Below, one piece after another: positions 1 to 5,831 of a DNA stretch of 6,286 bases. The DNA comes from an uncultured Myxococcales bacterium (GTDB lineage Bacteria > Myxococcota > UBA727 > VGSZ01): contig CAJBHN010000001.1 of NCBI GenBank assembly GCA_903952805.1, forward strand, positions 1 through 6,286, given 5' to 3'. The notes under the pieces were generated by a model. That model was given only the letters and a program-made list of their open reading frames with translations, searched no databases and was not told where the DNA came from. The first letter of the stretch is position 1. Every line of letters starts with the position of its first letter. Made by a program: the position numbers and the translations under genes.

Positions 1-127
1 CGGTGGCGCTGACACCTGAGGTATCGGGCAGATCCCGAACCGTGTGCTCAGTCGGTTGACCTCCACGTGGTGACCGATGGGAGGAGAACCTACACAGACC
101 CACATAGAAACACACCATCACAGCCCG

Positions 128-148
128 ACGACGGACGACGGACCACGG
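128..148. repeat. Tandem heptamer repeat, three units
   Basis: Three consecutive seven-base units, ACGACGG, ACGACGG and ACCACGG, with the start of a fourth (ACG) at 149-151. The third unit differs by one base. It sits in the gene-free left end of the window and resembles slipped-strand microrepeats. Confidence 0.5.
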
Positions 149-174
149 ACGTTGCCGGGGCACGAGACCATCGC

Positions 175-206
175 CGACGGCGTCGACGGCGGCGACGGCG
201 TCGACG
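175..206. repeat. 14-base direct repeat with 18-base period, overlapping a palindrome
   Basis: CGACGGCGTCGACG occurs at 175-188 and again at 193-206. The second copy overlaps a perfect 14-base palindrome, CGGCGTCGACGCCG, at 196-209. This lies in sequence with no supported gene downstream of the fusion. Such GC-rich microrepeats are common in GC-rich genomes, so no function is assigned. Confidence 0.5.
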
Positions 207-248
207 CCGGCGTCCCCGTCACCAGGTCCAACCCTGGCGCGCGCCCGC

Positions 249-270
249 CGGGGGCCAAGACCGACCCCCG
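249..270 (-). terminator. Possible but weak terminator hairpin after the fusion gene
   Basis: Six G-C pairs (CGGGGG at 249-254 with CCCCCG at 265-270) enclose a ten-base loop about 30 bases downstream of the fusion stop codon. The position suits a terminator, but no T-rich tract follows on the minus strand. Termination here, if any, would not be by the classic intrinsic mechanism. Confidence 0.2.
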
Positions 271-301
271 CCCCACGCGGCGCCCACGGCTCCGGCGAGC
301 G

Positions 302-3300
302 TCAGCCGACCTCGCGCATCGCCTGCCCCAGGCGCGCCAGACCCTGCTGGATGTCGTCGTCGCTGACGCACAAGGGCGGCGCCAACACGATGCGACCCGG
401 CATGCCCTTGCCCAGGCGCAAGCCGCGGCGCAGGGCCCCCTTGCGGATGGTGTCGGCGCGGGCTTCGTCGCCGACGTCGACAACCTGCCACAGACCGCCG
501 CCGTGACGACGACCGCCAAGCTGGGCCTCGTCGACCGCGGTCGCAAACGCGATGCCGCGATGGTTGGTCAGCAGCGTGCGGGCTTCCAGCAAGTGGTGGT
601 GGGCACGTTGGATGCTGATCTCGTCGCCATCCCAGGTCGAAATCAGCGTCAGGGGTTTGTCGACGTAGTGGGCGTCGTCGACAAAGATGTGGCCGAGCTG
701 GCCGCCCGAGTACCACAGCACCGCGTTGGGCGACAACGGCAGGCCGTCGGCGGCCCACAGATTCGGCGCCAGGCGCCCCAACGACGACGCGGTCTCCACC
801 GCCACCACCGGGATGCCCGTGCGCTTGTGCAAGGCGTTGAGGGCGACCTGGAAGTCGTCAGGCAGCATGTAGCCCGAGCGCTCGCCAACGAGCTCGACGA
901 CCACTCCGAGGACATGGTCGGCGCCGACCTTCTGCACCACGGCGTCGATGGCGGCCATGCTGGCGTCGGTGCCAGCCTCGGCAGGGTGGGGCACCCGTGG
1001 CCAGTCGAACCAGCCGTAGGGCATTTGCTCGCCCGAGGGGTCTGACAGCGAGCGCGCCGCCGCCGACGTATGGCCCACGTATTGGCGCTCAAGGCCGATG
1101 ACGACGTCACCCTTCTTGCGCTTCACCCGCAGCATGCGGATGCATTTGTCGACGAGCTCGGAGCGACCCGACGTGAAGTACGTGTGGGCCAGCCCCTTGG
1201 GACCCAGGTGCATCAGCGTCTCGCTGTAGCGCACGATGTCGGGCGTGGCCCAGTTCGACAGCGTGAGCTTGGTGCCCACCATGCGCGTGAATTCGCCATC
1301 GAGCAGCGCCTTCACCAGCCGCGGATGACGAGGTCCCAGCGGCGATTGCACGCCGCTGGCCCAGTCGATGGTGGGGGCGATGCCGACGTGCGAGTGAGAC
1401 GGCGGCTCAGGCAGCGCCGTCGGACAGCGGGGACGACGCAACGGGATCCGATAGTAGAGGGCCTGACCGCTGCGGTCGCCGTATTGGTTGCCGCGGAAAT
1501 GCTCGACGGCGTAGGCGCCAAAGAGGCGGTTGATGGCGCCCATCTCCTTGGTGAAGCCCAACCGATTGCGGCCGGTCATGTAGTGGTAGCGGAAGCTGCC
1601 GTCGGCACGGGTCAGCTCGGCGACGCGCATCACCTGGGCGCCCTTGAGATGGCGACCGAGGCCAGCGCCGCGCGCCGTCGACACAATGGTGATGTTCGAC
1701 GAGTAGTAGGTGTTGTGGCGGCCGTTCATGACGTCGTCGCGGGGGCCGTCGGACTTGTAGTGTTCAACGGGACCGCCAAACGCATAGCCCAGCACGCGCT
1801 CGCCGCCGTCGGTGTAGCGCACGAGGATGACGCCGACGCCACCCTCGCCCTGCACCATGCGCCGCAGGTCGTCCTCGCTGTCGCGGCGACCCTCCTCATA
1901 CGTGGCGTCTTCGATCGCGACGATCTGCTCGGCGTAGTCGGCCCACTCGGTCGGATCGAGCACGACGACGCGGGCGCCGAGCACTTCGGCGAGCAAGCGC
2001 ACGGGCTCCAGACCAATGCGCGCCGTCAACTCCTCGTAGGCCACCACCGGGCGCTCGGCCTTGTCGATGAGCTCAGAGGCCTGGCGCAGCCGCTCGATGA
2101 CCATGGTCGGCGACGCCCATGCCCTCTCCTGGCCCGTCAGGCGGCGCAAGGCTTCCTCGACGAGCTCGTCGTTGTACTGCCCCTCCATCGCCAACACGCG
2201 ATCGCACACGCGCTCCAGCGGACCGCGGGGCAAATGCGACATCCAGCGCAGCAGCACCGGCGGGTCTTCGCTGAGGGCGTCGTAGTTCTTGGCGAACGGA
2301 CCGCCCGACTGACGCGCGCTCTCGCCCATCGTCGTCGTCGAACCCTCTTCCCATTTGGGGGCGACGTAGCCCTCCATGGCCTCGCGCTGCTTGGCGGGAT
2401 CGACGCCGCGAGCCTTCATGGCGATGGCGCTCAACCCCTCGCGCACGCCGCGAAACAGCAGGTCGAGTTCCCGCTTGTCCCAGGCGGCGTTCAAGCGGAA
2501 GCGCACCGTGCGCTCGCCAGCGATGTAGGCCATGAAGCCACGATAAAAACGCTGATTGATCAACTGGTTGGCCAATCGCGCCGACGGCAGATCGAACGCA
2601 AACACCCAGCCGATATTTCGGGGATTCATCACCAGCGCCGGGTAGTCGAGAGCGAGGGCCCACAGGCGGTCTTGCACCTCGGTCTGGATGCTCTGGGCGC
2701 TCTCCTCGAGGATCCCCTCGGCGTGCAGGCGACCACGCAGCAGTTGAGCGACGTGGGCCGGCGCTGGCCGCGGGTCGGGCCACACACTCAAGCAGGCGCC
2801 GAGCTGGGCCTTCTTGGCCGTCGTGATGCAGTCGGGGCCGTCGTGCTGACCGAGGGCGTTCTTCAAGTTGAAGAGGCTGTGCCACCAAAACGGACCACCG
2901 GTGCCAAAGCCGACCTGCACCTCGTCAAAGACCAGGGGCACGCCCAGGCCGCGGGTGACGGCGCGCAAGCCGTTGAAGAAGCGGGCGGTGGCGTAGTTGT
3001 CGCCGCCCTCGCCCTGCATCGGTTCGGCGATGACGCAGCAGACATCGCCAAGGGCAATCTGCTGGCGCACCGCCACGAGGGTGTCGATCTCGGCGCGAAT
3101 GAGGGGGTCGCCCTCGTCGTCGGGGACGGCGCCGCTGGTCCAGGCCTTGACCCACGCCTCGCTGACTTCAGGCTCCTCACGGGGATCGGCCCAGCGCGGA
3201 AACGGCACGAACGAGGCCTCGTAGCCCTTGAACTCAAAGGGCGTTCGCTTCTCGGGGTTCCACGTCGCGTGCAGGCTGACGAGGGTGCGACCATGGAAGC

Positions 3301-5611
3301 TGCCCTCAAACGCGATCAGGCGCTTGCCGCCGGGGCCATGCAGACGGCACAGGTCGTAGGCCTTCTCGTTGGCCTCGGAGCCACCCGCCGTGTAGCTGAC
3401 GTGGCGAATGCCAGGCCAACAATGCTTGGTCAGCAGGCGCGCGTATTCCTCAGCGGGGCCCTTGTCGGCGCCGATGGCCTCGGTGTCGGGGTTCTGGATG
3501 ACCGCGTCGCCGAGCAGACCGTCGTCGAGGGCCCGCAAAAAGCGACCGGGGGAAAAGCCCAGCCCCACTGATGCAATCTGGCTGCCGGCGTCGAGGACGA
3601 CGAGGGAGTCGTCGTCGATGGATGCCATGTACGCGCCATCAGACCACCCGAGGTCGATGATGGGTTCCTTCTTCTCCTTGGGGATGAAGTCGCCGCGATA
3701 GAGCCGGCGCAGCATCGCCTCGGAGCGGGGCAGCTTGCCGCCAGTGGGGCGACGAATCTGCTTGGGCTGCAGGCGCAACAGGAACACCGGGTTGTCGCGG
3801 GCGATGTCGTCCAGGAGCGACGTGAGGACGAGCAGGCAAGCATTGGCGTCGTCACCGTCGGCGTCGTCGACATCGGGCACCGTCAAGACCAGGTGGGGCT
3901 CTTCAACACGGGCCCAGGGAGCGAGGCGCTGCAGCAGGTCTTCAGCCTCCAACAGGTTGTCTGACACCGTCAGGTCGGTCAGCTGCTCAAGGGGCACCAA
4001 CACATCGGGACCGCGGACGTCGTCGACATAGACCCGGTAGCGCTCGAGCAGGGCCTCGACTTTGTGGCGCAGCGTGAGCCGCTCGAATTTGAGCTTCAGG
4101 CGTTCCTCGCCAGCGCGAAACGCCGCCTGAAACGGCGGGTCGATCTGGATGTCGCCGATGTCGCCTTTGAGGATGGCGACGGGAAACGTCGTGAAGCGCG
4201 ATGCATCGACGCCGGCGGGGCGCTGGTTGCCGCTTTTGCCAATACCGCCAAAGGGCAGCTTGCCGTTGGCGTTGTTGGTGCTGCGGTTCCAGTTGACGCA
4301 GCCCGACTTCGTCTCTCGGAAGAAGCGCTCGAAGCGGCCCTGGTCGACGGTGAAGATGCTGTTGGCGAGGCCGTAGTTGAGGGCGTTGGTGCGCTCAATG
4401 GCGTGGTCAAGGTCGCGGATGACCTCGACGGCGAGGTCGGGACCAAAGAGCTCTTCGTCGAGATAGCCGGGGGCGTCGTTGGTCGACAGCAGGTGGATCG
4501 ACGGCGTCACGAAGGCACCGCCGGGCAAGACCGCGCCCGCCAACAACGCCTCGCAGCCGGCGCCCTGCGCATGGCCCCGCAGCCTGACGAAGCGGTCCAG
4601 GGCATCCTTGGTGGCCAGGGGCCCAAAGGCCGTGGCGAGGTCCATCGGGTCGCCGGGGCGCAGCTCGCGAGTGGCGGCGACCAGGGCGTCGAGAAAGGGC
4701 TCGGCGACGCTCTCGTGCACCAACAACCGCGACGTCGCCGTGCAGCGCTGACCAGTGGTCAAAAACGCGCCCTGGATGACGGCGGCGAGGGCCTGGGGCA
4801 GGTCTGCGTCCTCCATGACGACAGCGACGTTCTTGCCGCCCATCTCCAGCGCCGCGATCTTGTTGGGCTGATCAAGGATGGCCTCGCTGATGGCGCGGCC
4901 CGTCTTCCACGAGCCGGTGAACAAAATGCCGTCAACGTCCCGGTGGACCACCAGGGCACGGCCGACGTCGCCACCACCCTGCACGAGGTTGAACACCCCC
5001 GGCGGCAAGCCGGCCTTCTCGATGCAACGGGCGTACAGTTCGCCGCACATCGGCACGATTTCCGACGGTTTGACGACGACGGTGTTGCCCGTGGCCAGCG
5101 CCGGGATGATGTGGGTGTTCATCAGGTGAACGGGGAAATTGTAGGGCCCAAGCACCGCGAGCACGCCCTGGGGGTGGGGGCGGGCCTCGCCGGGGACGCC
5201 GTCGGGGCGCAAGACGGCAATGCGTTTGAGGCCATCGCCGAGGGTCAAGGTGATGCGGTCACCGAGGGCCTTGGCCTCGATCAGCCCTTCGCGCACCGGC
5301 TTGCCCATCTCGCGAGCGATGGCGCTGGCGATGACCTCGACGTGCTCGTCAAACGCAGCCTTGAGCGCCATCAGGTGGGGCGTGCGCCCCTCGACGTCGA
5401 GGGCATGCCAGGCCTTCTGGGCCTTGCGTGCGGCAGCGACCGCGACGTCGACGTGGCCGACATCAACACCAGCGCGAAATACCGGCGCAAAGTCGCGAGC
5501 CGGGTCATGGCTCTCGACGACGTCGACACCGCCGGCCTTGCGCCAGGCCCCGTCGATGAAATTCCCGCGACCATCAGTGGCAACACCGGGAGAGACGACG
5601 GAAGCAGACAT
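302..5611 (-). CDS. Four-domain fusion enzyme: AstD-like aldehyde dehydrogenase, LAT-like class III aminotransferase, GNAT acyltransferase, degenerate aminotransferase
   Basis: One unbroken frame encodes 1769 residues, far longer than any single enzyme of these families (roughly 400-500 residues for the dehydrogenase and aminotransferase). Reading from the N terminus: aldehyde dehydrogenase (15-487), linker (488-644), class III aminotransferase (645-1065), linker (1066-1211), GNAT domain (1212-1395), second aminotransferase fold lacking its lysine (1407-1769). No signal peptide or membrane segment is visible, so it is probably cytoplasmic. The ATG at 5611 was chosen because GAGG lies five bases upstream and dehydrogenase homology begins only near residue 15; an in-frame GTG at 5641 would add ten residues but has a poorer ribosome site. 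The stop is TGA at 302-304. The likely role is conversion of a terminal amine of an amino acid, through a semialdehyde, to a carboxylate; the substrate is unknown. No frameshift or internal stop suggests decay. Domain calls are firm; the combined function is inference. Confidence 0.93.
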   Translation of the reverse strand: MSASVVSPGVATDGRGNFIDGAWRKAGGVDVVESHDPARDFAPVFRAGVDVGHVDVAVAAARKAQKAWHALDVEGRTPHLMALKAAFDEHVEVIASAIAREMGKPVREGLIEAKALGDRITLTLGDGLKRIAVLRPDGVPGEARPHPQGVLAVLGPYNFPVHLMNTHIIPALATGNTVVVKPSEIVPMCGELYARCIEKAGLPPGVFNLVQGGGDVGRALVVHRDVDGILFTGSWKTGRAISEAILDQPNKIAALEMGGKNVAVVMEDADLPQALAAVIQGAFLTTGQRCTATSRLLVHESVAEPFLDALVAATRELRPGDPMDLATAFGPLATKDALDRFVRLRGHAQGAGCEALLAGAVLPGGAFVTPSIHLLSTNDAPGYLDEELFGPDLAVEVIRDLDHAIERTNALNYGLANSIFTVDQGRFERFFRETKSGCVNWNRSTNNANGKLPFGGIGKSGNQRPAGVDASRFTTFPVAILKGDIGDIQIDPPFQAAFRAGEERLKLKFERLTLRHKVEALLERYRVYVDDVRGPDVLVPLEQLTDLTVSDNLLEAEDLLQRLAPWARVEEPHLVLTVPDVDDADGDDANACLLVLTSLLDDIARDNPVFLLRLQPKQIRRPTGGKLPRSEAMLRRLYRGDFIPKEKKEPIIDLGWSDGAYMASIDDDSLVVLDAGSQIASVGLGFSPGRFLRALDDGLLGDAVIQNPDTEAIGADKGPAEEYARLLTKHCWPGIRHVSYTAGGSEANEKAYDLCRLHGPGGKRLIAFEGSFHGRTLVSLHATWNPEKRTPFEFKGYEASFVPFPRWADPREEPEVSEAWVKAWTSGAVPDDEGDPLIRAEIDTLVAVRQQIALGDVCCVIAEPMQGEGGDNYATARFFNGLRAVTRGLGVPLVFDEVQVGFGTGGPFWWHSLFNLKNALGQHDGPDCITTAKKAQLGACLSVWPDPRPAPAHVAQLLRGRLHAEGILEESAQSIQTEVQDRLWALALDYPALVMNPRNIGWVFAFDLPSARLANQLINQRFYRGFMAYIAGERTVRFRLNAAWDKRELDLLFRGVREGLSAIAMKARGVDPAKQREAMEGYVAPKWEEGSTTTMGESARQSGGPFAKNYDALSEDPPVLLRWMSHLPRGPLERVCDRVLAMEGQYNDELVEEALRRLTGQERAWASPTMVIERLRQASELIDKAERPVVAYEELTARIGLEPVRLLAEVLGARVVVLDPTEWADYAEQIVAIEDATYEEGRRDSEDDLRRMVQGEGGVGVILVRYTDGGERVLGYAFGGPVEHYKSDGPRDDVMNGRHNTYYSSNITIVSTARGAGLGRHLKGAQVMRVAELTRADGSFRYHYMTGRNRLGFTKEMGAINRLFGAYAVEHFRGNQYGDRSGQALYYRIPLRRPRCPTALPEPPSHSHVGIAPTIDWASGVQSPLGPRHPRLVKALLDGEFTRMVGTKLTLSNWATPDIVRYSETLMHLGPKGLAHTYFTSGRSELVDKCIRMLRVKRKKGDVVIGLERQYVGHTSAAARSLSDPSGEQMPYGWFDWPRVPHPAEAGTDASMAAIDAVVQKVGADHVLGVVVELVGERSGYMLPDDFQVALNALHKRTGIPVVAVETASSLGRLAPNLWAADGLPLSPNAVLWYSGGQLGHIFVDDAHYVDKPLTLISTWDGDEISIQRAHHHLLEARTLLTNHRGIAFATAVDEAQLGGRRHGGGLWQVVDVGDEARADTIRKGALRRGLRLGKGMPGRIVLAPPLCVSDDDIQQGLARLGQAMREVG
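305..1393 (-). other. Domain 4: aminotransferase-fold pseudoenzyme domain (residues 1407-1769)
   Basis: The layout follows a class III aminotransferase: LGPRHPRLVKAL (1425-1436) as the N-terminal HP motif, TSGRSELV (1480-1487) at the GGSEAN position, YVGHT (1511-1515) for FHGRT, ELVGERSG (1573-1580) for the EPxxGExG segment, and PVVAVETASSLGR (1601-1613) for the DE(V)Q segment. The catalytic residues are gone. The pyridine-binding Asp is replaced (Glu1606, or Val1605 under a shifted alignment). The lysine position, 29 residues on, reads SGGQLG (1635-1640) where domain 2 has KKAQLG. The domain therefore should not form a PLP aldimine. It is slightly short (about 363 residues). It may be structural or regulatory, or may pair with domain 2, since fold-type I enzymes build active sites across a dimer interface. 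It carries no stops or frameshifts, which argues against recent decay. Confidence 0.8.
1427..1978 (-). other. Domain 3: GNAT-family N-acyltransferase (residues 1212-1395)
   Basis: This is a GCN5-related acyltransferase fold of normal size. The diagnostic acyl-CoA pyrophosphate loop RGAGLG (1314-1319, the R-x-x-G-x-G pattern) follows the beta strand NITIVS and leads into helix HLKGAQVMRVAE. An upstream strand and turn, VGVILVRY to VLGYAFGG (1259-1280), fits the central sheet. A downstream conserved-looking stretch, YMTGRNRLG (1344-1352), and the closing strand ALYYRIPL (1384-1391) complete the fold. Placed between an aminotransferase and a degenerate copy, it may acylate the alpha-amino group of the substrate so that the semialdehyde cannot cyclise, as AstA succinylates arginine in the AST pathway. 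It does not show obvious AstA-specific features, so the acyl donor and acceptor are unknown. Confidence 0.82.
1979..2416 (-). other. Helical linker between aminotransferase and acyltransferase (residues 1066-1211)
   Basis: Roughly 146 residues without a recognised motif. The first part (1066-1110) is polar and low in hydrophobics, including a Ser/Thr run near 1091-1094, and looks flexible. The second part (about 1115-1211) is rich in Leu, Glu, Arg and Ala with regular spacing, consistent with several amphipathic helices forming a small helical module. It directly precedes the GNAT fold and might be its N-terminal extension or a docking element for the second aminotransferase fold. No function is proposed. 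Confidence 0.45.
2417..3679 (-). other. Domain 2: class III PLP aminotransferase resembling lysine 6-aminotransferase (residues 645-1065)
   Basis: A complete, apparently active fold-type I aminotransferase. GGSEAN (743-748) forms the phosphate-binding segment, and FHGRT (772-776) carries the aromatic cofactor-stacking region. EPMQGEGG (863-870) is the conserved Glu segment. FDEVQ (895-899) gives Asp896, which contacts the pyridine nitrogen. Lys933 in AKKAQLG is the expected Schiff-base lysine. The C-terminal FAFDLPS (1005-1010 region) and GERTVRFR (1032-1039) closely recall bacterial L-lysine 6-aminotransferase, and KKxQ at the active site fits that group too. The Asp-to-Lys distance is 37 residues, about eight more than the usual 29, owing to an insertion in the intervening loop. 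It probably transfers a terminal amino group to 2-oxoglutarate to make a semialdehyde for domain 1. Ornithine- or acylornithine-type substrates remain possible. Confidence 0.88.
3680..4150 (-). other. Linker region between dehydrogenase and aminotransferase (residues 488-644)
   Basis: About 157 residues that I cannot assign to a family. It begins with a charged, probably helical stretch (residues 501-528, rich in Glu, Lys, Arg and Leu). A leucine-rich segment follows, then an acidic run around 580-590 (DVDDADGDDAN) and a hydrophobic segment near 592-613. Both neighbouring enzymes appear complete without it, so it is not leftover dehydrogenase or aminotransferase. At this size it could be a small folded domain rather than a flexible tether. 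The acidic run is surface-like and may mark a loop. Confidence 0.5.
4151..5569 (-). other. Domain 1: AstD-like NAD(P)-dependent aldehyde dehydrogenase (residues 15-487)
   Basis: The whole aldehyde dehydrogenase fold is present. The Rossmann-side motif GPYNFP places the oxyanion Asn at residue 158, followed by the cofactor-region KPSE at 181-184. The general base Glu256 sits in LEMGGKN, and the nucleophile Cys290 in TTGQRCT, 34 residues after the Glu as is usual for the superfamily. EELFGP follows at 386-391. Among subfamilies it most resembles succinylglutamate semialdehyde dehydrogenase (AstD): the FNLVQGG segment, the Glu motif starting LEMGG, and the C-terminal GCVNWNR, PFGGIGKSGNQRP stretch match that enzyme's characteristic pattern from memory. 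The domain should oxidise a semialdehyde made by the adjacent aminotransferase. An acylated glutamate or aminoadipate semialdehyde is plausible, but the exact substrate cannot be read from the sequence. Confidence 0.9.
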
Positions 5612-5616
5612 GACGA

Positions 5617-5620
5617 CCTC
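5617..5620 (-). promoter_or_regulatory. Ribosome binding site for the fusion gene
   Basis: The minus strand reads GAGG followed by five bases and then ATG at 5611, a standard Shine-Dalgarno spacing. The in-frame GTG at 5641 has only a GGGA eight bases upstream. This site is the main reason for choosing the ATG as the start. Confidence 0.6.
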
Positions 5621-5644
5621 GGGGTAGATGGGAATCAACACCGG

Positions 5645-5673
5645 ACAGTTCCCGTCGGCAGCTTGGCCGTCAA
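5645..5673 (-). promoter_or_regulatory. Weak sigma-70-like promoter candidate upstream of the fusion gene
   Basis: On the minus strand TTGACG (5668-5673), five of six matches to the -35 consensus, is followed after 17 bases by AACTGT (5645-5650). That hexamer keeps only the second-position A and final T of the -10 consensus. Transcription would begin near 5638, inside the GTG-initiated extension, which would fit use of the ATG at 5611. In GC-rich DNA such a match can arise by chance, so this is only a suggestion that the gene can be transcribed separately from greB. Confidence 0.2.
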
Positions 5674-5766
5674 GGGCTCAGCGTCGTCCGAGCCAGGCCC
5701 CGCTCGTCGTCAGCATGGACGGTGACACCTTACTTCCTGCGGACAGCCGCCCCCTGACGCAGCGCA

Positions 5767-5782
5767 TCAACCGGCAGGTTGA
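5767..5782 (-). other. Small hairpin in the greB-fusion gap
   Basis: A perfect six-base-pair stem (TCAACC with GGTTGA) closes a four-base loop about 50 bases after the greB stop. No run of T follows on the minus strand, so it is not a clear intrinsic terminator. The rest of the 220-base gap shows no gene. Whether greB transcription reads into the fusion gene is undecided. Confidence 0.2.
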
Positions 5783-5831
5783 CGTCGGCAGCCGCACGCT
5801 GACGCCATGAGCGACGGAGGCGATGTCGACG

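Larger units (their letters stand above)
1..301. other. Left-end region without a supported gene
   Basis: No frame here has both a recognisable product and a sensible start. The segment near 85-122 is visibly less GC-rich than its surroundings and AC-rich on the plus strand, as intergenic DNA often is. The remainder holds the microrepeats, the palindrome and the hairpin listed separately. Short frames open to the left edge on either strand (plus strand ending at 57-59; minus strand starting at 105 or 66) are too short to judge and could belong to genes outside the window. Confidence 0.5.

Noticed and set aside
1..105. Minus-strand frame from ATG at 105 (or GTG at 66) running off the left edge
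   Set aside because: About 35 codons with no recognisable sequence and no clear ribosome site; not enough to support a gene.
221..240. tRNA-like stem-loop (CCAGG / CCTGG)
   Set aside because: It lacks the TTCRANNC T-loop pattern, and no acceptor, D or anticodon arms can be drawn around it; it is a short chance inverted repeat.
77..1045. Plus-strand open frame of 322 codons beginning in the left intergenic region
   Set aside because: Most of it is antisense to domain 4; its start is not supported by homology and the product has low-complexity composition.
1070..3571. Plus-strand open frame of 833 codons opposite the fusion gene
   Set aside because: It lies wholly antisense to motif-rich coding sequence, its translation is dominated by Ala, Gly, Val, His, Arg and Gln with no recognisable domain, and long antisense frames are expected in GC-rich genes.
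302..5611. Nonribosomal or polyketide synthase-type megaenzyme
   Set aside because: No adenylation, ketosynthase, condensation or carrier-protein motif is visible; the large size comes from metabolic enzyme domains only.
5612..5641. GTG start at 5641 for the fusion protein
   Set aside because: The added ten residues lie ahead of any homology, the ribosome site is weaker than GAGG before the ATG at 5611, and the promoter candidate would start transcription inside the extension.
4064..5725. Plus-strand open frame of 553 codons
   Set aside because: It is antisense to the aldehyde dehydrogenase domain, whose catalytic residues are clear on the other strand; the translation shows no family motif.
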